Source: Actinoalloteichus caeruleus DSM 43889 (GTDB lineage Bacteria; Actinomycetota; Actinomycetes; Mycobacteriales; Pseudonocardiaceae). Taken from it: a DNA stretch of 64,000 nt. The DNA lies in NCBI RefSeq assembly GCF_000429185.2, contig NZ_AUBJ02000001.1, forward strand, positions 1,178,001 to 1,242,000, in the 5' to 3' direction. Below, in pieces: positions 32,301 to 55,612 of this stretch (the stretch's first letter is position 1; every line of letters begins with the position of its first letter). The notes below the pieces were generated by a model. That model saw only the letters and a list, made by a program, of their open reading frames with translations, was not told the origin of the DNA and did not search any database. The translations under genes were made by a program, and so were the position numbers.

Positions 32301-35300
32301 GACACCGGGACCCAGTCCACGCCGAACAGCGCGTTCCGGTGCGGTGACGTGGTGGACCGGTCCACCGACGGGGCACGCAGGGAGAGAGCACCGATCGACG
32401 CCACTGGCTGGCCGGCCCCGTCGGCCAGCAGCAACGAGAACCCGGACCCGGCGCGGCAGATCCGCACCCGCAGCGACGAGGCTCCCACTGCCGAGATCGA
32501 CACCTCGGACCACGCGAACGGCAACCCGCCTTCGCCTCCGAGCAGGCCGATACCGTGCAGGGCCGCGTCCAACAGGGCCGGGTGCACCCCGAACCCGTCG
32601 ACCGCGACATCCACCGGCAGGGCGACCTCGGCGAACACCTCGTCCTCACCACGCCGCCAGGCCCGCCGCAGCCCCTGGAACACCGGACCGTAGGACAGGC
32701 CCGCCTCATCCAACCGGTCGTACAGGTCCGTGACGTCGACCTCGGTGGCCCGTTCCGGGGGCCACACCGTGAGTACCTGACCTGGGGTGGGCGAACCGGT
32801 GGACAACACCCCGGTCGCGTGCCGCGCCCATTCGCCGTTCTCGTCCGCTCGCGAGTGCACGGTGACCGTGCGGCGCCCCTCGTCGTCGGGTCCACTCACG
32901 AACACCTGGACGGTCACCGCGCCATGCTCGGGCAGCAGCAACGGAACCTGGAGGGTGAGTTCGTCCAGCAGGTCACACCCGACCCGCTCACCAGCGAAGA
33001 GGACCGCCTCGACGAGCGCCGCTCCCGGCACCATGACGGAGCCGAGCACCACATGCTCCGACAACCACGGCAGGTCGGCCGCCGAGAGCACACCGGACAG
33101 CATGACGCCCTCGTCACCCGCGAGAACCACTCCGGTACCGAGCATTGAGTGCCCGAGGGAGCCGAAACCAGTACCAAGACCTGCTCGTGGCCAGTAGCGT
33201 TCGTGTTGGAAGGCGTAGGTGGGCAGCGGAACCCGACGTGCCCCGCACCCCCCGTAATAGCCGGCCCAGTCGACCTCGGTCCCGTGGACGAACACCCGCG
33301 CCAACGCCCCCACCACCGTCTCCGGCTCGGGGCGGTCCCGGCGCAACACCGGAACGAACACACCCTCGGGGGCACAGTCCTGCCCCATCGCCGAAAGCAC
33401 CCCGTCCGGACCCAACTCCAGGAACCGGGACACCCCCAACTCCCGAGTCCGCTCCACGGCGGCACCGAACCGGACGGTCTCCCGGACCTGCCGCACCCAG
33501 TACTCCGGGTCACACCACCCAGTCCCGGCCAGTGCACCGGTCACCGTGGACACCACCGGCAGCACCGGCTCCCGGAACACCACCGAGGAGAGCACCGCCC
33601 GGTACTCCGCCATCATCGGGTCCATCAACCCGGAGTGGAAGGCATGGCTGACCCGCAACCACCGCACCCGGCGGTCACCCAACCGGTCCACCACCCCGGC
33701 CACCGCCGAGCGCTCACCGGAGAGCACCACCGCCGTCGGGCCGTTCACCGCCGCCAGCGACACCCCCGCCCCCACCAACGGGATGACCTCGTCCTCGGTG
33801 GCCTCCACCGCGACCATCGCCCCACCCTCGGGTAGGGCCTGCATCAACCGGCCCCGTGCCGCCACCACCCGAGCGGCATCGGGCAGGTCCCACACCCCGG
33901 CCACGTGCGCCGCGGCCAGCTCCCCGATGGAATGACCCAGCAGGGAGTCCGGGACCACCCCCCAGGACTCGATCAACCGGAACAGGGCCACCTGCAGGGC
34001 GAACAACCCCGCCTGGGCGTACACCGTCCGATCCAGGACCCCAGCATCACCGTCGTCGTGGAAGACGGTGTTACGGATCGGGCGGTCGAGGTGCCGGTCG
34101 AGTTCGGCGCACACCGCGTCGAAGGCCTCGGCGAACACCGGGAACGCCTCGGCCAGTTCCCGGCCCATGCCGGGGCGTTGCGAGCCCTGACCGGTGAACA
34201 ACACCGCCAACCGACCCGGGGCGGCACTGCCCTGGATGACCTCGTCACCGACCAGAACCGCCCGGTGTTCGAACACCGACCTCCTGGTCAGCGAGTAGCC
34301 CACATCCACCGGATCCGGACCGGCGGTTCCCACGTGGGTACGGATCCTGTCGACCTGCGCGGTCAGGGCCTGCTCGGACTTGGCCGAGACCACCCACGGC
34401 ACCACCGCCGGAGCGGTCCTCGGCCGGTCCCCGCCGTTCAGGGAGTCCCGCACGGCACCGGTGTCCTCACCGGCACCGATGTCGATCGCGTCCGGGCTCT
34501 CGAGGATCACATGGGCGTTGGTGCCACTGATCCCGAACGAGGACACAGCGGCCCGCCGGGGACGACCGGTCTCCGGCCAGGACACCGGCTCCCGCACCAG
34601 ATCCACCGCACCCGATTCCCAATCCACCTCACGACTGGGCTCATCCACGTGCAACGTCGCCGGCACCACCCCATGCCGCATCGCCTGCACCATCTTGATC
34701 ACACCCGCCACCCCCGCGGCGGCCTGCGTGTGACCCAGGTTCGACTTCACCGAACCCAACAACAACGCCCGATCCCGATCCCGCCCATACGTCGCCAGCA
34801 ACGCCTGCGCCTCGATCGGATCACCCAGCGTCGTCCCGGTACCGTGCGCCTCCACCACGTCAACGTGCTCCGGGGCCACCCGGGCGTTGGCCAGGGCCTG
34901 CCGGATCACCCGCTGCTGCGAGGGACCGTTCGGCGCGGTCAACCCGTTGGACGCCCCGTCCTGGTTGACCGCCGTGCCCCGCACCACCGCCAACACCGGA
35001 TGCCCCAGCCTGCGGGCATCCGAGAGCTTCTCCACCAGCAGGACACCGACACCCTCGGACCACCCGGTCCCATCCGCCGAGGCCGAGAACGACTTGCACC
35101 GACCGTCGAAGGACAACCCGCCCTGCCGGCTGAACTCCGCGAACGTCGCCGGAGTGGCCATCACGGTCACACCCCCGGCCAGGGCCATCGAGCACTCCCC
35201 GGACCGCAGGGCCTGCACGGCCAGGTGCAGGGCCACCAACGACGAGGAACACGCCGTGTCCACCGTCAACGTCGGACCCTCGAACCCGAACGTGTAAGCG

Positions 35301-38300
35301 ACCCGACCCGAGGCCACACTGCCCGAGTTACCGATCCCGCTGTGCCCCTCGGTGTCCTCGACACCGTGCAACCGGGTGACGTAATCGTGGTACATCAACC
35401 CCGCGAACACGCCGGTCCTGCTGCCCCGCAGCGACCCCGGATCAATACCAGCGTTCTCGATGGCCTCCCACGAGGCCTCCAGCAACAGCCGCTGCTGCGG
35501 GTCCATCGCCAAGGCCTCACGCGGCGAGATCCCGAAGAACCCCGGGTCGAACTCGGCGGCGTCGTGGAGGAAACCTCCCGCGCCCTCCAGTCCCCACCCC
35601 CGGTCGGTGGGGAACGCACCGATCGCGTCCCCACCGGCCGCGACCAGGTCCCACAACTCGTCCGGACTGGACACCCCACCCGGGTAACGGCAGGACATCC
35701 CCACGATCGCGATCGGCTCGTCGGTCCCGACCACCGTGGGGGCCGGCGCCACAGCCAGCGAGGCTGAACCGTTCAGCTCGTCGAGCACGAACTCGGCCAG
35801 GTCGGCCGGGGTCGGGTAGTCGAACACCAGGGTCGCCGGCAACCGCAACCCCGTCACCGCGTTCAACCGGTTCCGCAGCTCCACCGCCGTCAACGAGTCG
35901 AAACCCAGATCGGTGAAGGACTGCCGCGGTTGGACGGCATCGCCGGAGGTGTGACCAAGCACCGCCGCCACCTGGCCCCGCACCTGGTCGAGCACCACGC
36001 GGACCCGGTCTTCGGCCTTCAGACCACCCAGGTTCCCCACCAGGCCCGCGTCTCCACGGGCGATCCGGCGACGCGCCACCCTGACCAGCGAGCGCAGCAG
36101 GGGAGGCACTCCCTCGGTCGCGGCACGCGACCGCAGCACCGAGAGATCGAGGTTCACGGGGACGAGGGCGGCACGGTCACTCGTCAGCGCGGCGTCGAAC
36201 AACGCCAGGCCCTGCTCCACCGTCAACGGCGGATAGCCGGCACGTGCGAGTCGTCGACTGTCAGCGGTCATCCCGCCCTCGGCCCACAACCCCCACGCCA
36301 ACGACTGACCCGCCAACCCCAGGCCACGCCGGTACTGGGCCAGACCATCCAGGAACGCGTTCGCCGCCGCGTAATTGCCCTGCCCAGGAGAACCCAGCAC
36401 CCCGGCCACCGACGAGAACACCACGAACATCGCCAGGTCCAGATCCCGGGTCACCTCATGCAGGTTCCACGCGCCCTCCACCTTCGGACGCAACACCGCA
36501 TCGAACCGCTCCGGGGTCAACGACGACACCATCGCGTCATCGAGCACCCCCGCGGTGTGCACCACACCCACCAACGGATGCTCCGACCCGATCCCGGCCA
36601 CCACCTCAGCCACCGCGTCCCGATCGGCCACGTCACAGGCCACCGTGCGGACCTGGGCATCGAGCTCACCCACACCACTGTCACCGCCGCTGCGGCTGAG
36701 CAGCACCAGGTGCCGCACCCCGTACCGCTCGACCAGGTGCCGGGCCACCAACCCGCCCAGCACACCACTGGCACCGGTGACCAACACCGTGCCCCCCTCG
36801 GGGAGCGGTTCCCCCGGTTCCGGGGCCACCCGGGCCAGCCGGGGTGCCAGCAGCCGACCGTCACGGACGGCCAGCTGCGGTTCTCCGGCCACCAACTCCG
36901 GAAGCTCCACACCATCGCTGTCGGTGTCGGGGTCGAGGTCGACCAGCACGAACCGGCCCGGGTTCTCCGACTGGGCCGTGCGCACCAGTCCCCACACCGC
37001 GGCCTGGGTCAGGTCCCGACCGTCGGTGGCACCCCGGGTCACCATGACCCGCACCCGATCGTCGTCGGTGTCCTGAACCAGGGCCAGCGCCTCGGCCAAC
37101 CGTTCCCGCACCTCACCACCCGGCGGCAACGACACGACCTGGTGGTCACCGGTCAGGGCCTCACCCGACACCGGGACCCACTCGATCCCGTACAGCGACT
37201 CCGCTCGGGACGTCGACACCTGTCCCGCCGTGACCGGCCGCAACGCCAGGGAATCCACCGCCGCCACCGGCTGGCCGACACCATCGGCCACCAGCAACGA
37301 GAACCCGGAACCAGCACGGGAGATCCGCACCCGGACCGTGGTCGCACCGACGGCGAACACCGACACACCCGACCACGCGAACGGCAGCCCGCCTTCGCCA
37401 TCGAACAACGCCACACCGTGCAGGGCCGCGTCCAACAGGGCCGGGTGCACCCCGAACCCGTCGGCGGAGAGACCTTCGGGGAGTACGACCTCGGCGAACA
37501 CCTCGTCATCCCGCCGCCACAGCGACCGGACACCGCGGAACTCGGGCCCGTACGCGAGCCCGGCCGCCTGGAGCCCGTCGTACAGCTCCTCCACGTCGAT
37601 GCTGGCCGCGTTCTCGGGCGGCCACACGTCGAGGGCCCGTGCGGGGGGCACGACGGCACCCACGACGCCGGAGGCGTGCCGCACCCACTCCTCGTCGTCC
37701 GCACACGAGTGCACTGTGACGGCCCGGTGGCCGTCCTCGTCGGGAGCGGCGACGAAGACCTGGACGGCGACTCCGCCCCGTTCGGGCAGCAGGAGCGGGG
37801 TTTCCAGGGTCAGGTCGTCGACCACTCCGCACCCGGCCTGCTCGCCGGCGCGCAGGACCAGTTCGACGAACGCCGTCCCGGGGACGAGAACCGATCCGCC
37901 CACCACGTGCCCGGCCAACCACGGTTGTGACTCCAGCGACAACCGTCCGGTGAACAGGAACTCGTCGGTTCGCGCCACCCCGACAGCCGTTCCCAGCAGC
38001 GGGTGGTCGGCCGAGCGCAGTCCGACCGCCGACACGTCACCAGACCAGCCGGTGGATGTGTCGGGCCAGTAGTGCTCCTGTTGGAAGGCGTAGGTGGGCA
38101 GGTCCACCAGGCGCGCGTTCGTCTCGGCGAGGTAGGCGGCCCAGTCCACGGGCATGCCCGTCACCCACAACGACGCCAACGCCCCCACCACCGTCTCCGG
38201 CTCGGGGCGGTCCCGGCGCAACACCGGAACGAACACACCCTCGGGGGCGCAGTCCTGCCCCATCGCCGAGAGCACCCCGTCCGGACCCAACTCCAGGAAC

Positions 38301-40729
38301 CGGGACACCCCCACCCCGCCCAACGCGGCCATGCCCTCGGCGAACCGGACCGTCTCCCGGACCTGCCGCACCCAGTACTCCGGGTCACACCACCCAGCCC
38401 CGGCCAGTGCACCGGTCACCGTGGACACCACCGGCAGCACCGGCTCCCGGAACACCACCGAGGAGAGCACCGCCCGGTACTCCGCCATCATCGGGTCCAT
38501 CAACCCGGAGTGGAAGGCGTGACTGACCCGCAACCACCGCACCCGGCGGTCACCCAACCGGTCCACCACCCCGGCCACCGCCGAGCGCTCACCGGAGAGC
38601 ACCACCGCCGTCGGGCCGTTCACCGCCGCCAGCGACACCCCCGCCCCCACCAACAGGGGAATGATCTCGTCCTCGGTGGCCTCCACCGCCACCATCGCCC
38701 CACCCTCGGGTAGGGCCTGCATCAACCGGCCCCGTGCCGCCACCACCCGAGCGGCATCGGGCAGGTCCCACACCCCGGCCACGTGCGCCGCGGCCAGCTC
38801 CCCGATGGAATGACCCAGCAGGGAGTCCGGGACCACCCCCCAGGACTCGATCAACCGGAACAGGGCCACCTGCAGGGCGAACAACCCCGCCTGGGCGTAC
38901 ACCGTCCGATCCAGAACCCCAGCATCACCGTCGTCGTGGAAGACGGTGTCGCGGATCGGGCGGTCGAGGTGCCGGTCGAGTTCGGCGCACACCGCGTCGA
39001 AGGCCTCGGCGAACACCGGGAACGCCTCGGCCAGTTCCCGGCCCATTCCGGGGCGTTGCGAGCCCTGACCGGTGAACAACACCGCGGTCAACCCGGCGGA
39101 CGCGCTGCCCCGCACCGCACCCGACCCCAGGCCGGTGAGCTGCTCCCGGTCGAACACCACCGCACGATGCTCGAAGGACGTCCTGGCCGTCGCGAGGGTG
39201 TGGGCCACGTCGAGCGGGTCGACGGTGACGTCGTCGAGGTGAGCGGCGAGCCGAACAGCCTGGGCGTCCAGTGCCTCGGAGGACTTCGCCGACAGAACCC
39301 ACGGCACGACCGAGGGCGCAACCCGCTCCGCCGGTTCGGAGACCGGTGGCGCCTGTTCGATGATCACGTGGGCGTTGGTGCCACTGATCCCGAACGAGGA
39401 CACGGCGGCCCGCCGGGGACGGTCCGCCTCCGGCCACGGAACCGCTTCGGTCAACAGCGAGACCGCTCCCGCCGACCAGTCCACCTCGGGGGTCGGCTCG
39501 TCGACGTGCAGGGTCCTCGGCAACACGCCGTGGCGCATCGCCATCACCATCTTGATGACCCCGGCCGCTCCGGCCGCGGCCTGGGTGTGGCCGATGTTCG
39601 ACTTGACCGACCCCAACCACAACGGGCGTTCCTCCGCCCGGTCCTGGCCGTAGGTCGCCAGCAGGGCCTGCGCCTCGATCGGATCGCCCAAGGTGGTCCC
39701 GGTGCCGTGCGCCTCCACGACGTCGACGTGCTCCGGGGCGACCCGGGCGTTGGCCAGGGCCTGCCGGATCACCCGCTGTTGCGACCGGCCGTTGGGGGCG
39801 GTCAGCCCGCTGCTGGCCCCGTCCGAGTTGACCGCGGAGCCCCGCACCACCGCGAGGACGCGGTGTCCCCGCTCCAGCGCGTCCGACAGGCGCATGACCA
39901 GCAGGACACCCACGCCCTCCGACCACCCGGTTCCGTCGGCGGACGCGGCGAACGACTTGCACCGGCCGTCGAAGGCGAGACCCCGCTGGCGGCTGAAGTC
40001 GATGAACGTGCCGGGGGTCGCCATGACGGTGACGCCACCGGCGAGCGCCATCGAGCACTCGCCCCTGCGGAGCGCCTGCGCGGCGAGGTGCAGTGCGACC
40101 AGGGAGGACGAGCACGCCGTGTCGACGGTGACCGCCGGGCCCTCCAGGCCGAAGTAGTACGCGACGCGGCCGGAGAGGACGCTCCCGGAGTTCCCGGTGC
40201 CGAGGTAACCCTCGACGCCGTCAGGTACGGACTGGATCAGCGGCAGGTAGTCGTGGTACATGAGGCCGGCGAACACACCGGTCCTGCTGCCCCGGACCGA
40301 CGCGGGGGTGATGCCCGCACGTTCGAACACCTCCCAGGACGCCTCCAACAGCACTCGCTGCTGCGGGTCCATCGCCAACGCCTCGCGCGGGGAGATGCCG
40401 AAGAAGCTCGAGTCGAACCGGGTGGCGCCGTCGAGGAAACCTCCCCCGCGCACGTAGGAGGCGCCGGCCTCGTCGGGATCCGCCTCGAAGAAGCGGTCGA
40501 TGTCCCAGTTCCGGTCGGTGGGGAAGTCCCCGATGCCGTCGCCGTCGTTGGCGACGAGGCGCCACAGGTCCTCGGGACTGGTGATCCCGCCGGGGTATCG
40601 GCAGCTCATGCCGATGATGGCGATGGGTTCGGCGTCCCGGTCCTCGACCTCCCTCAACCGCCTGCGGGTCTCCCGCAGGTCAGCGGTGGCGCGCTTGAGG
40701 TAGTCGAGGAACTTCTCCTCGTTCGCCAT
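25784..40729 (-). CDS. PKS-C, 5' part: modules C1-C3 and first half of the KS of C4 (ends at a frameshift)
   Basis: 4981 residues from the ATG at 40729, supported by AAGGAG 9 nt upstream. N-terminal docking coil ([20 protein letters not shown] onward), then C1 KS (Cys about residue 206)-AT-DH-KR-ACP, C2 KS-AT-DH-KR-ACP, C3 KS-AT-KR-ACP, and C4 KS up to ECSMALAGG. Translation then meets TGA at 25786-25784. Homologous KS domains continue VTVMATPG at this point, and exactly that sequence follows in the -1 frame, overlapping the stop as GTGA. The break is at six C residues (25787-25792) where alignment to the other KS domains needs one more base. The intact protein would be 7895 residues. Either the base is missing through a sequencing error, or the gene is truly split or frameshifted in the organism. 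Confidence 0.95.
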   Translation of the reverse strand: MANEEKFLDYLKRATADLRETRRRLREVEDRDAEPIAIIGMSCRYPGGITSPEDLWRLVANDGDGIGDFPTDRNWDIDRFFEADPDEAGASYVRGGGFLDGATRFDSSFFGISPREALAMDPQQRVLLEASWEVFERAGITPASVRGSRTGVFAGLMYHDYLPLIQSVPDGVEGYLGTGNSGSVLSGRVAYYFGLEGPAVTVDTACSSSLVALHLAAQALRRGECSMALAGGVTVMATPGTFIDFSRQRGLAFDGRCKSFAASADGTGWSEGVGVLLVMRLSDALERGHRVLAVVRGSAVNSDGASSGLTAPNGRSQQRVIRQALANARVAPEHVDVVEAHGTGTTLGDPIEAQALLATYGQDRAEERPLWLGSVKSNIGHTQAAAGAAGVIKMVMAMRHGVLPRTLHVDEPTPEVDWSAGAVSLLTEAVPWPEADRPRRAAVSSFGISGTNAHVIIEQAPPVSEPAERVAPSVVPWVLSAKSSEALDAQAVRLAAHLDDVTVDPLDVAHTLATARTSFEHRAVVFDREQLTGLGSGAVRGSASAGLTAVLFTGQGSQRPGMGRELAEAFPVFAEAFDAVCAELDRHLDRPIRDTVFHDDGDAGVLDRTVYAQAGLFALQVALFRLIESWGVVPDSLLGHSIGELAAAHVAGVWDLPDAARVVAARGRLMQALPEGGAMVAVEATEDEIIPLLVGAGVSLAAVNGPTAVVLSGERSAVAGVVDRLGDRRVRWLRVSHAFHSGLMDPMMAEYRAVLSSVVFREPVLPVVSTVTGALAGAGWCDPEYWVRQVRETVRFAEGMAALGGVGVSRFLELGPDGVLSAMGQDCAPEGVFVPVLRRDRPEPETVVGALASLWVTGMPVDWAAYLAETNARLVDLPTYAFQQEHYWPDTSTGWSGDVSAVGLRSADHPLLGTAVGVARTDEFLFTGRLSLESQPWLAGHVVGGSVLVPGTAFVELVLRAGEQAGCGVVDDLTLETPLLLPERGGVAVQVFVAAPDEDGHRAVTVHSCADDEEWVRHASGVVGAVVPPARALDVWPPENAASIDVEELYDGLQAAGLAYGPEFRGVRSLWRRDDEVFAEVVLPEGLSADGFGVHPALLDAALHGVALFDGEGGLPFAWSGVSVFAVGATTVRVRISRAGSGFSLLVADGVGQPVAAVDSLALRPVTAGQVSTSRAESLYGIEWVPVSGEALTGDHQVVSLPPGGEVRERLAEALALVQDTDDDRVRVMVTRGATDGRDLTQAAVWGLVRTAQSENPGRFVLVDLDPDTDSDGVELPELVAGEPQLAVRDGRLLAPRLARVAPEPGEPLPEGGTVLVTGASGVLGGLVARHLVERYGVRHLVLLSRSGGDSGVGELDAQVRTVACDVADRDAVAEVVAGIGSEHPLVGVVHTAGVLDDAMVSSLTPERFDAVLRPKVEGAWNLHEVTRDLDLAMFVVFSSVAGVLGSPGQGNYAAANAFLDGLAQYRRGLGLAGQSLAWGLWAEGGMTADSRRLARAGYPPLTVEQGLALFDAALTSDRAALVPVNLDLSVLRSRAATEGVPPLLRSLVRVARRRIARGDAGLVGNLGGLKAEDRVRVVLDQVRGQVAAVLGHTSGDAVQPRQSFTDLGFDSLTAVELRNRLNAVTGLRLPATLVFDYPTPADLAEFVLDELNGSASLAVAPAPTVVGTDEPIAIVGMSCRYPGGVSSPDELWDLVAAGGDAIGAFPTDRGWGLEGAGGFLHDAAEFDPGFFGISPREALAMDPQQRLLLEASWEAIENAGIDPGSLRGSRTGVFAGLMYHDYVTRLHGVEDTEGHSGIGNSGSVASGRVAYTFGFEGPTLTVDTACSSSLVALHLAVQALRSGECSMALAGGVTVMATPATFAEFSRQGGLSFDGRCKSFSASADGTGWSEGVGVLLVEKLSDARRLGHPVLAVVRGTAVNQDGASNGLTAPNGPSQQRVIRQALANARVAPEHVDVVEAHGTGTTLGDPIEAQALLATYGRDRDRALLLGSVKSNLGHTQAAAGVAGVIKMVQAMRHGVVPATLHVDEPSREVDWESGAVDLVREPVSWPETGRPRRAAVSSFGISGTNAHVILESPDAIDIGAGEDTGAVRDSLNGGDRPRTAPAVVPWVVSAKSEQALTAQVDRIRTHVGTAGPDPVDVGYSLTRRSVFEHRAVLVGDEVIQGSAAPGRLAVLFTGQGSQRPGMGRELAEAFPVFAEAFDAVCAELDRHLDRPIRNTVFHDDGDAGVLDRTVYAQAGLFALQVALFRLIESWGVVPDSLLGHSIGELAAAHVAGVWDLPDAARVVAARGRLMQALPEGGAMVAVEATEDEVIPLVGAGVSLAAVNGPTAVVLSGERSAVAGVVDRLGDRRVRWLRVSHAFHSGLMDPMMAEYRAVLSSVVFREPVLPVVSTVTGALAGTGWCDPEYWVRQVRETVRFGAAVERTRELGVSRFLELGPDGVLSAMGQDCAPEGVFVPVLRRDRPEPETVVGALARVFVHGTEVDWAGYYGGCGARRVPLPTYAFQHERYWPRAGLGTGFGSLGHSMLGTGVVLAGDEGVMLSGVLSAADLPWLSEHVVLGSVMVPGAALVEAVLFAGERVGCDLLDELTLQVPLLLPEHGAVTVQVFVSGPDDEGRRTVTVHSRADENGEWARHATGVLSTGSPTPGQVLTVWPPERATEVDVTDLYDRLDEAGLSYGPVFQGLRRAWRRGEDEVFAEVALPVDVAVDGFGVHPALLDAALHGIGLLGGEGGLPFAWSEVSISAVGASSLRVRICRAGSGFSLLLADGAGQPVASIGALSLRAPSVDRSTTSPHRNALFGVDWVPVSGEALTGDHEVVPLAAGGGVRERLAEVLALVRDTDDDRVRVVVTRGAIDGRDLTQAAVWGLVRTAQSENPGRFVLVDLDPDTDPDTEGVELPELVAGEPQLAVRGGRLVAPRLARVAPEPGEPLPEGGTVLVTGASGVLGGLVARHLVERYGVRHLVLLSRSGGDSGVGELDAEVRTVACDVADRDAVAEVVAGIGSEHPLVGVVHTAGVLDDAMVSSLTPERFDAVLRPKVEGAWNLHEVTRDLDLAMFVVFSSVAGVLGSPGQGNYAAANAFLDGLAQYRRDRGLAGQSLAWGLWAEGGMAGDAQRMAGAGFPPLTVEQGLALFDAAWGVDRSVVVPVVLDLPRLRTRGVPPMLRGLVRTPTRRAAPGDAGLVAELMSLGSDERVATVLNLVRTHVVAVLGHATNDAVQPHHAFTDLGFDSLTAVELRNRLNAVTGLRLPATLVFDYPTPAVLAEFVVGELVGTRAAVETVVATGVGTDEPIAIVGMSCRYPGGVSNPDELWDLVAAGGDAIGPFPQDRGWGVDGFGGFLADAAEFDPAFFGISPREALAMDPQQRLLLEASWEVFENAGIDPGTLRGSRTGVFAGLMYHDYVTRLHGVEDTEGHSGIGNSGSVASGRVAYTFGFEGPTLTVDTACSSSLVALHLAVQALRSGECSMALAGGVTVMATPATFAEFSRQGGLSFDGRCKSFSASADGTGWSEGVGVLLVEKLSDARRLGHPVLAVVRGTAVNQDGASNGLTAPNGPSQQRVIRQALANARVAPEDVDVVEAHGTGTTLGDPIEAQALLATYGRDRDRALLLGSVKSNLGHTQAAAGVAGVIKMVQAMRHGVVPATLHVDEPSREVDWESGAVDLVREPVSWPETGRPRRAGVSSFGISGTNAHVIIESPDTVDIGAGEDTGAVRDSANGGDRPKSAPVVVPWVVSAKSEQALTAQVDRIRAHVDTTGLDPVDVGYSLTRRSVFDHRAVVIGDEVVQGSAAAGQLAVLFTGQGSQRPGMGRELHEAFPVFAEAFDAVCAELDRHLDRPIRDTVFHDDDGAGVLDQTVYAQAGLFALQVGQFRLVESWGVVPDYLLGHSIGELAAAHVAGVWDLADAARVVAARGRLMQALPEGGAMVAVEATEDEILPLVGAGVSLAAVNGPTAVVLSGDQTAVDAVAQACEREGRRVRRLRVSHAFHSGLMDPMLAEFRAVLASVVFREPVLPVVSTVTGELAGAGWCDPEYWVRQVRETVRFAEGMAALGGVGVSRFLELGPDGVLSAMGQDCAPEGVFVPVLRRDRPEPDTVVGALARVFVHGTSVDWAGYYAGCGARRVPLPTYAFQHERYWPEGALASGDSSPVDAEFWDAVERGDVSALAGTLGGAEDTWNTVLPTLSAWRRGRRERSTLDSWRYRVVWRPVEIIPAHQAGRWLVVIPATRVDDPLVTAINGAHDDTVRLVLNGDGLDRASVSALLAGHTDVTRVVSLLAFDEDPVPGSPAVPIGLAATVTLVQALGDAGITAPLWCVTTGAVSIGSTDPLRSPWQEALWGLGRVVGLEHPDRWGGLVDVPEELTSRVAARLTSVLSHGAGDEDQLAVRSRGVFARRLARAPLGDTPPEREWTPTGTALITGGTGAIGGHLARWLAATDVEHVVLTSRRGIDAPGAAALRDELTSTGTRVTIAACDVADPAALASLVSEVRDAGDTITAVFHTAGIERAEVIGNLDVASVDEVFAAKVLGARNLDRLFGDAELDAFVLFSSNAATWGSGGQAAYSAANAYLDGLAQERVERGLPATSVAYGVWDGGGLSVGDAGEQLRRRGLPAMAPELAIAALREAVSHGETSLAVTDVDWERFVPAFTSARPRPLIADLPDVRRILAALERAGAEADQAGAELRGRLTGLSVAERERSLQALVRTEAAAVLGHGGTRSVPLDRPFRELGFDSLTAVELRTRLTRATGLQLPATLIFDHPNPVDLAAQLHAELFGAADTGQALAQRDSADQDDPIAIVSMSCRYPGGVRSPEELWDLVVGGVDGISAFPTDRGWEGPAFGGNGTLTGHGGFLYDAGDFDPSVFGISPREALGMDPQQRLLLELTWETFERAGMNPAGTRGADIGVFVGAAPSGYGTAPHQLPDDAQGHLLTGTASSVMSGRVAYVFGLEGPAVTVDTACSSSLVALHWAIRSVRSGECSMALAGG
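26367..30861 (-). other. Module C3: KS-AT(malonyl)-KR(A1)-ACP
   Basis: The KS is a near copy of the C2 KS; the AT is a cassette copy (GHSIGE, HAFH). There is no DH: the post-AT region goes directly to the KR structural subdomain. The KR has [17 protein letters not shown], Trp present with Gln three before Tyr, so A1-type and an L-hydroxyl. Confidence 0.88.
29440..30690 (-). repeat. KS block of C3, near-identical to C2 (about 34300-35550)
   Basis: The copies are in exact register at an offset of 4860 bp over more than 1 kb, with isolated substitutions. It covers most of the KS and part of the following linker. Confidence 0.85.
30862..35721 (-). other. Module C2: KS-AT(malonyl)-DH-KR(B)-ACP
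   Basis: The KS is a near copy of the C3 KS. The AT is a cassette copy. [12 protein letters not shown] and [24 protein letters not shown]. It predicts a trans double bond, completing a triene with B2 and C1. Confidence 0.9.
35722..40729 (-). other. Module C1: docking-KS-AT(malonyl)-DH-KR(B)-ACP
   Basis: KS DTACSSS/EAHGTGT/KSNIGHT; AT of the repeated cassette (GHSIGE, HAFH) with one extra Leu codon (IPLLVGAG), shared only with D1. DH: QPWLAGH with [10 protein letters not shown], and [24 protein letters not shown]. It predicts a trans double bond. Confidence 0.9.
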
Positions 40730-40735
40730 GGGGCG

Positions 40736-50662
<9,927 letters not shown>

Positions 50663-50907
50663 TCAACCCCACCCGAGTCAGCCAGGACAGCACCTTCATC
50701 GCGGTTTCCCACGAGAGGCGGGATTGCCGGACACACCCGCCGGACAATGAATCCGGGAAACGCGACGACAAAATGCTCGTCGCGGTACCGGAACGTCCGG
50801 ACCGAACCCCTATCGCGACCCTCTCCGAAGCTATTTGATGCCCCTGTGGGGCAACACCCCTAATGTCCGGCCCCCTCCCCCAGTCGGGCAGGGGGCCGGA
50901 CCGGGGC
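50663..50907 (-). promoter_or_regulatory. A/B intergenic region with palindromes and repeats; candidate promoter/operator for PKS-B-C-D
   Basis: This 245-bp gap is the only sizeable non-coding stretch. Besides the terminator it holds: the palindrome TGCCCC-TGT-GGGGCA (50839-50853); two ACCCCTA heptamers (50806-50812 and 50856-50862, starts exactly 50 bp apart); a perfect 8-bp inverted repeat CGCGACGA/TCGTCGCG with an 8-nt loop (50761-50784); and a direct repeat GCCGGACA (50726-50733, 50739-50746). A weak minus-strand promoter can be read as TTGCCC (50854-50849), a 15-nt spacer, then TAGCTT (50833-50828). The motifs are seen directly; promoter and operator roles are inference. Confidence 0.4.
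50865..50901 (-). terminator. Perfect 12-bp GC-rich hairpin 7 nt after the PKS-A stop
   Basis: The arms 50865-50876 and 50890-50901 are exact reverse complements (GTCCGGCCCCCT on the plus strand) with a 13-nt loop. On the minus strand the hairpin follows the TGA of PKS-A by 7 nt and is followed by ATTAGGGG rather than a U run. This form is common for actinomycete terminators. It would separate the A transcript from B-C-D or attenuate read-through. Confidence 0.7.
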
Positions 50908-53900
50908 TCAGGTGGCGCGGCCCAGCTCGTCGTTGATGAAGGACAGGATCTCGTCGTCGGACGCATCCTCCAGCTGGTCCACCACTCCGGGGCCGGTGAC
51001 CTGCGGTGTCTCACCGGTCCACTTGGCGAGGAACGCCTGGAGCCGGACCGCGACCTTCGCCCGGGTGAGCTCGTCGGGTGCGGTGCCGGCCAGGCCGGCC
51101 TCCAGCTTGTCCAACTCGGCGAGCAGGCCGGCGGTGTCGTCGCCACCAGCCACCAGGTCGGTCTGCCGGAGGTACTCGACGACGGCCTCGGGGGTGGGGT
51201 AGTCGAACACCAACGTCGCCGGCAGGGACAACCCCGTGACCGCCGTCAACCGACCCCGCAACTCCACCGCGGTCAACGAATCGAAACCCATCTCCCGGAA
51301 CGCCTGCCCCGACTCCACCCCCTCCACCGAGGCATGACCCAACACCCCCGCCGCCTCCGACCGCACCAACTCCACCAACAACCGCCGCTGCTCCTCCACC
51401 CCCATCCCCACCAGACGAGCCCGCAACACCGACGACTGCTCCTCATCCGGCTCACCACCACCCACCCGCTCCAACGCCGCCACCGCCACCGGCAACTCCC
51501 CGATCAACGGCCACACCCGCGACGCCGCGTACGCCGGAGCGAACCGCTCCCACTCCACCTCCGCCACCGCCACCACCACGTCACCCTCGACCACCGCCTG
51601 CCGCAACCCCACCACCGCCAACTCCGCCGGCATCGCCGGCAGACCATGCCGCAACAGGTGCTCCCCCGCAGCACCCTCAGCCATCCCACCCTCAGCCCAG
51701 GGACCCCACGCCACCGCCGTGGCCACCAACCCCCGCTGCCGACGCCGCACCGCCACCGCATCCAGATACGCGTTCGCCGCCGCGTAGGCACCCTGACCGC
51801 CACTACCCCAAATACTGGCGATCGAGGAGAACAACACGAACGCGTCCAACTCCCGACCAGCGAACACCGCGTCCAGGTTCGCCGCGCCCAGCACCTTGGC
51901 CCGCAGGACGTGAACGAACTCCTCCCCGGTGATCTCGGGCAACGGGGTCAACTGCCCGACCCCGGCGGTGTGGACCACCGCCCGCACCGGGCTGCCCCCG
52001 CTGTCCACCTCCGAGACCAACTCGGCCAAGGCCTGCCGGTCGGTCACGTCGCACCGGAGGACCTCGACGTCCACACCGGTGGCGGCCAGTTCCTCCCGCA
52101 ACTCCACCGCGCCGGGCGCGGAGGGGCCCCGACGGCTGGCCAGCACGACCCGGTCCACACCGGCGCTGGTGGCCCACCGGGCCACGTGCGTGGCCAACGC
52201 CCCGGTGCCCCCGGTGATCAGGATGGTGTCCCGCAGGGCCAGTGCCGCACCGGGCCGGGTGGCGGGTGCGTGGACCAGGCGGCGGGCCAGGACCCCGGTG
52301 GGACGCAGGGCGATCTGGTCCTCGGTGCCGGTCAGGACCGTGCTGATCCGGTCCAAGGCCCGGTCGTCGAGGGTGGGGGGCAGGTCGATCAGGCCGCCCC
52401 ACCGGCCGGGTTGTTCCAGGCCGATGACCCGGCCCAGGCCCCAGATCTGGGCCTGGACGGGGCTGTGGAGGGGGTCGGACGGGCCGGTGGAGACCGCTCC
52501 GGTGGTCAGGCACCACACGGGGCTGGGCCAGTCGGTGTCGTGCAGGGCCTGGGCCAGGGCCAGGGTGGTGATCAGTCCGGTGGGGATCTCGGGGAGTTCG
52601 GGCAGGCAGTCCTCGCTCATCCCGAGCAGGGACAGGATCCCGGCTGGTTCGGGGTGCTCGGCCAGGACAGCACCGAGTTCCCGGGTGAACCCGGCCCGGT
52701 CCAGCCCCGACTCCCCCACGGAGACCGGGACCACCCGGGCACCTCGTTCGGCCAGTCCGGTGACCACCGGGTGGGTGAGGAGCTCGGGAGTGCCGACCAC
52801 CACCCACGTACCACTGATCTTCCTGGCATCGAAATCCACCTGCCGCCAGTCCACGCCGTACCGCCACCCGTCGACGACGGACAGTTCGCGGTGTTCCCGC
52901 CGCCAGGACGACAGTTTCGGCAGCACCTCACGCAACGGCTGGTCGCCGTCGAGGTCCAGGCCGTCGGCCAAGCCGGACAGGTCGGAACGGTCGACGGCCT
53001 CCCAGAACCGCACGTCCTCCTCGGAGGTGGTCCCGCCACCCTTCGTGGGAGATTCCACCGCGGCGGTGGGCCAGTAGCGTTCGCGTTGGAACGGGTAGGT
53101 GGGCAGGTCCACCAGGCGCGCGTTCGTCTCGGCGAGGTAGGCGGCCCAGTCCACGGGCATGCCCGTCACCCACAACGACGCCAACGCCCCCACCACCGTC
53201 TCCGGCTCGGGGCGGTCCCGGCGCAACACCGGAACGAACACGGCCTCGGGGGCACAGTCCTGCCCCATCGCCGAAAGCACCCCGTCCGGACCCAACTCCA
53301 GGAACCGGGACACCCCCAACTCCCGAGTCCGCTCCACGGCGGCACCGAACCGGACGGTCTCCCGGACCTGCCGCACCCAGTACTCCGGGTCACACCACCC
53401 AGTCCCGGCCAGTGCACCGGTCACCGTGGACACCACCGGCACCACCGGCTCCCGGAACACCACCGAGGCGAGCACCGCCCGGAACTCCGCCAGCATCGGG
53501 TCCATCAACTCGGAGTGGAAGGCGTGACTGACCCGCAACCACCGCACCCGACGGTCACCCAACCGGTCCACCACCCCGGCCACCGCCGAGCGCTCACCGG
53601 AGAGCACCACCGCCGCCGGGCCGTTCACCGCCGCCAGCGACACCCCCGCCCCCACCAACGGGATGACCTCGTCCTCGGTGGCCTCCACCGCCACCATCGC
53701 CCCACCCTCGGGTAGGGCCTGCATCAACCGGCCCCGTGCCGCCACCACCCGAGCGGCATCGGGCAGGTCCCACACCCCGGCCACGTGCGCCGCGGCCAGC
53801 TCCCCGATGGAATGACCCAGCAGGGAGTCCGGGACCACCCCCCAGGACTCGATCAACCGGAACAGGGCCACCTGCAGGGCGAACAACCCCGCCTGGGCGT

Positions 53901-55612
53901 ACACCGTCCGATCCAGGACCCCAGCACCATCACCGTCGTCGTGGAAGACGGTGTTACGGATCGGGCGGTCGAGGTGCCGGTCGAGTTCGGCGCACACCGC
54001 GTCGAAGGCCTCGGCGAACACCGGGAACGCCTCGGCCAGTTCCCGGCCCATTCCGGGGCGTTGCGAGCCCTGACCGGTGAACAACACCGCGGACTTGCCC
54101 GGGGCGACCACCCCGCGCACCACCGACGGACCGGACAGGTCGGACAGCGCCGACGGGTCGAGCACGACCGCCCGATGCGGGTGCCGAGCCCGTCGGCTCA
54201 GCGAGTACCCGACGTCCACCGGGTCGGATGCCGAACCACCCACGCCCGACGACAGCCGGTCGGCCTGTGCCGTGAGAGCCCTGGCGGACTTCGCCGAGAG
54301 CACCCAGGGCACGACCGGCAGCGCCCTGGTCGCGGTCTCCGCCTCGACCACCGCCGGCGGAGCCGACTCCAGGATCACGTGGGCGTTGGTGCCACTGATC
54401 CCGAACGAGGACACCCCAGCACGCCTCGGCTCCCCCGTCTCCGGCCAGGCAGCCTGTTCGGTCAGCAGCGTCACCGCACCGGTGTCCCAGTTGACGTGGG
54501 ACGACGGCTCCGCGGCGTGCAGGGTCCTGGGCAGGGTCGCGTGCCGCAGTGCCAACACCATCTTGATGATGCCCGCGACGCCCGCCGCGGCCTGGGTGTG
54601 GCCGATGTTGGACTTCACCGAACCCAGCAACAGGGGGCGCTCCCGGTCCTGGCCATAGGTGGCGAGCAGCGCCTGCGCCTCGATCGGGTCACCCAACGCG
54701 GTCCCGGTGCCGTGCCCCTCGACCACGTCGACCTGGTCGACGCGCAGTCCGGCGTTGGCCAGTGCCTGGCGGATCACCCGCTGCTGGGATGGACCGTTCG
54801 GCGCCATCAGGCCGTTCGAGGCCCCATCCGAGTTCACGGCGGAGCCCCGGACCACGGCGAGCACGGGGTGCCCGTGGCGACGGGCGTCCGAGAGGCGCTC
54901 CAGAGCCAGGACACCAACGCCCTCGCCCCAGGTGGTGCCGTCGGCGGAGTCGGAGTAGGCCTTGCACCGCCCGTCCGCGGCGAGGGCTCCCTGCCTGCCG
55001 AACTCGACGAACGCACCAGGCGTCGCCATCACGGTGACACCACCGGCCAGCGCGAGCGAGCACTCGCCCGCGCGCAGCGCCTGGGCGGCCAGGTGCAGTG
55101 CCACCAGGGAGGACGAGCACGCCGTGTCGACGGTGACCGCCGGACCCTCCAGACCGAAGGTGTAGGCCAGCCGCCCGGACATCACGCTCGCCGCGTTCCC
55201 GGTACCACCCTGGCCGCTGTCACCGTCGGCCGACTGGAAGAACAACGCACCGTAGTCCTGGCCGTTGGTGCCGGCGAAGACACCGGTCCTGCTCCCCCGC
55301 AACGACTCCGGGTCGATGCCGGCACGTTCGAACGCCTCCCACGACACCTCCAGCAGCAGCCGCTGCTGCGGATCCATCGCCAGGGCCTCACGAGGGGAGA
55401 TGCCGAAGAAACCCGGGTCGAAGTTCCCCGCGTCAGCGAGGAAGCCGCCCCTGATCTCGGACGAGGTGCCCCAGGCCACCGGGTCCCACCCCCTGTTCTC
55501 CGGGGACGCCGTGATCGCGTCCCGCCCGTCGACCAGCAGGTCCCAGAGCAGTTCTGGGGAGGAAGCTCCGCCGGGGAAACGGCAGCTCATGCCGACGATG
55601 ACGATCGGGTCG
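50908..55612 (-). other. Module A3: KS-AT(malonyl)-KR(A1)-ACP plus C-terminal docking tail
   Basis: Order by position: KS 55612 to about 54360, linker to about 54090, AT about 54085-53140 (GHSIGE, HAFH), KR about 52850-51700 with [13 protein letters not shown] (Trp present, Gln three before Tyr: A1-type), ACP around 51330-51180, docking tail to the stop. It predicts malonyl extension and an L-hydroxyl. The KR-ACP half is almost base-for-base identical to that of module D1. Confidence 0.9.
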
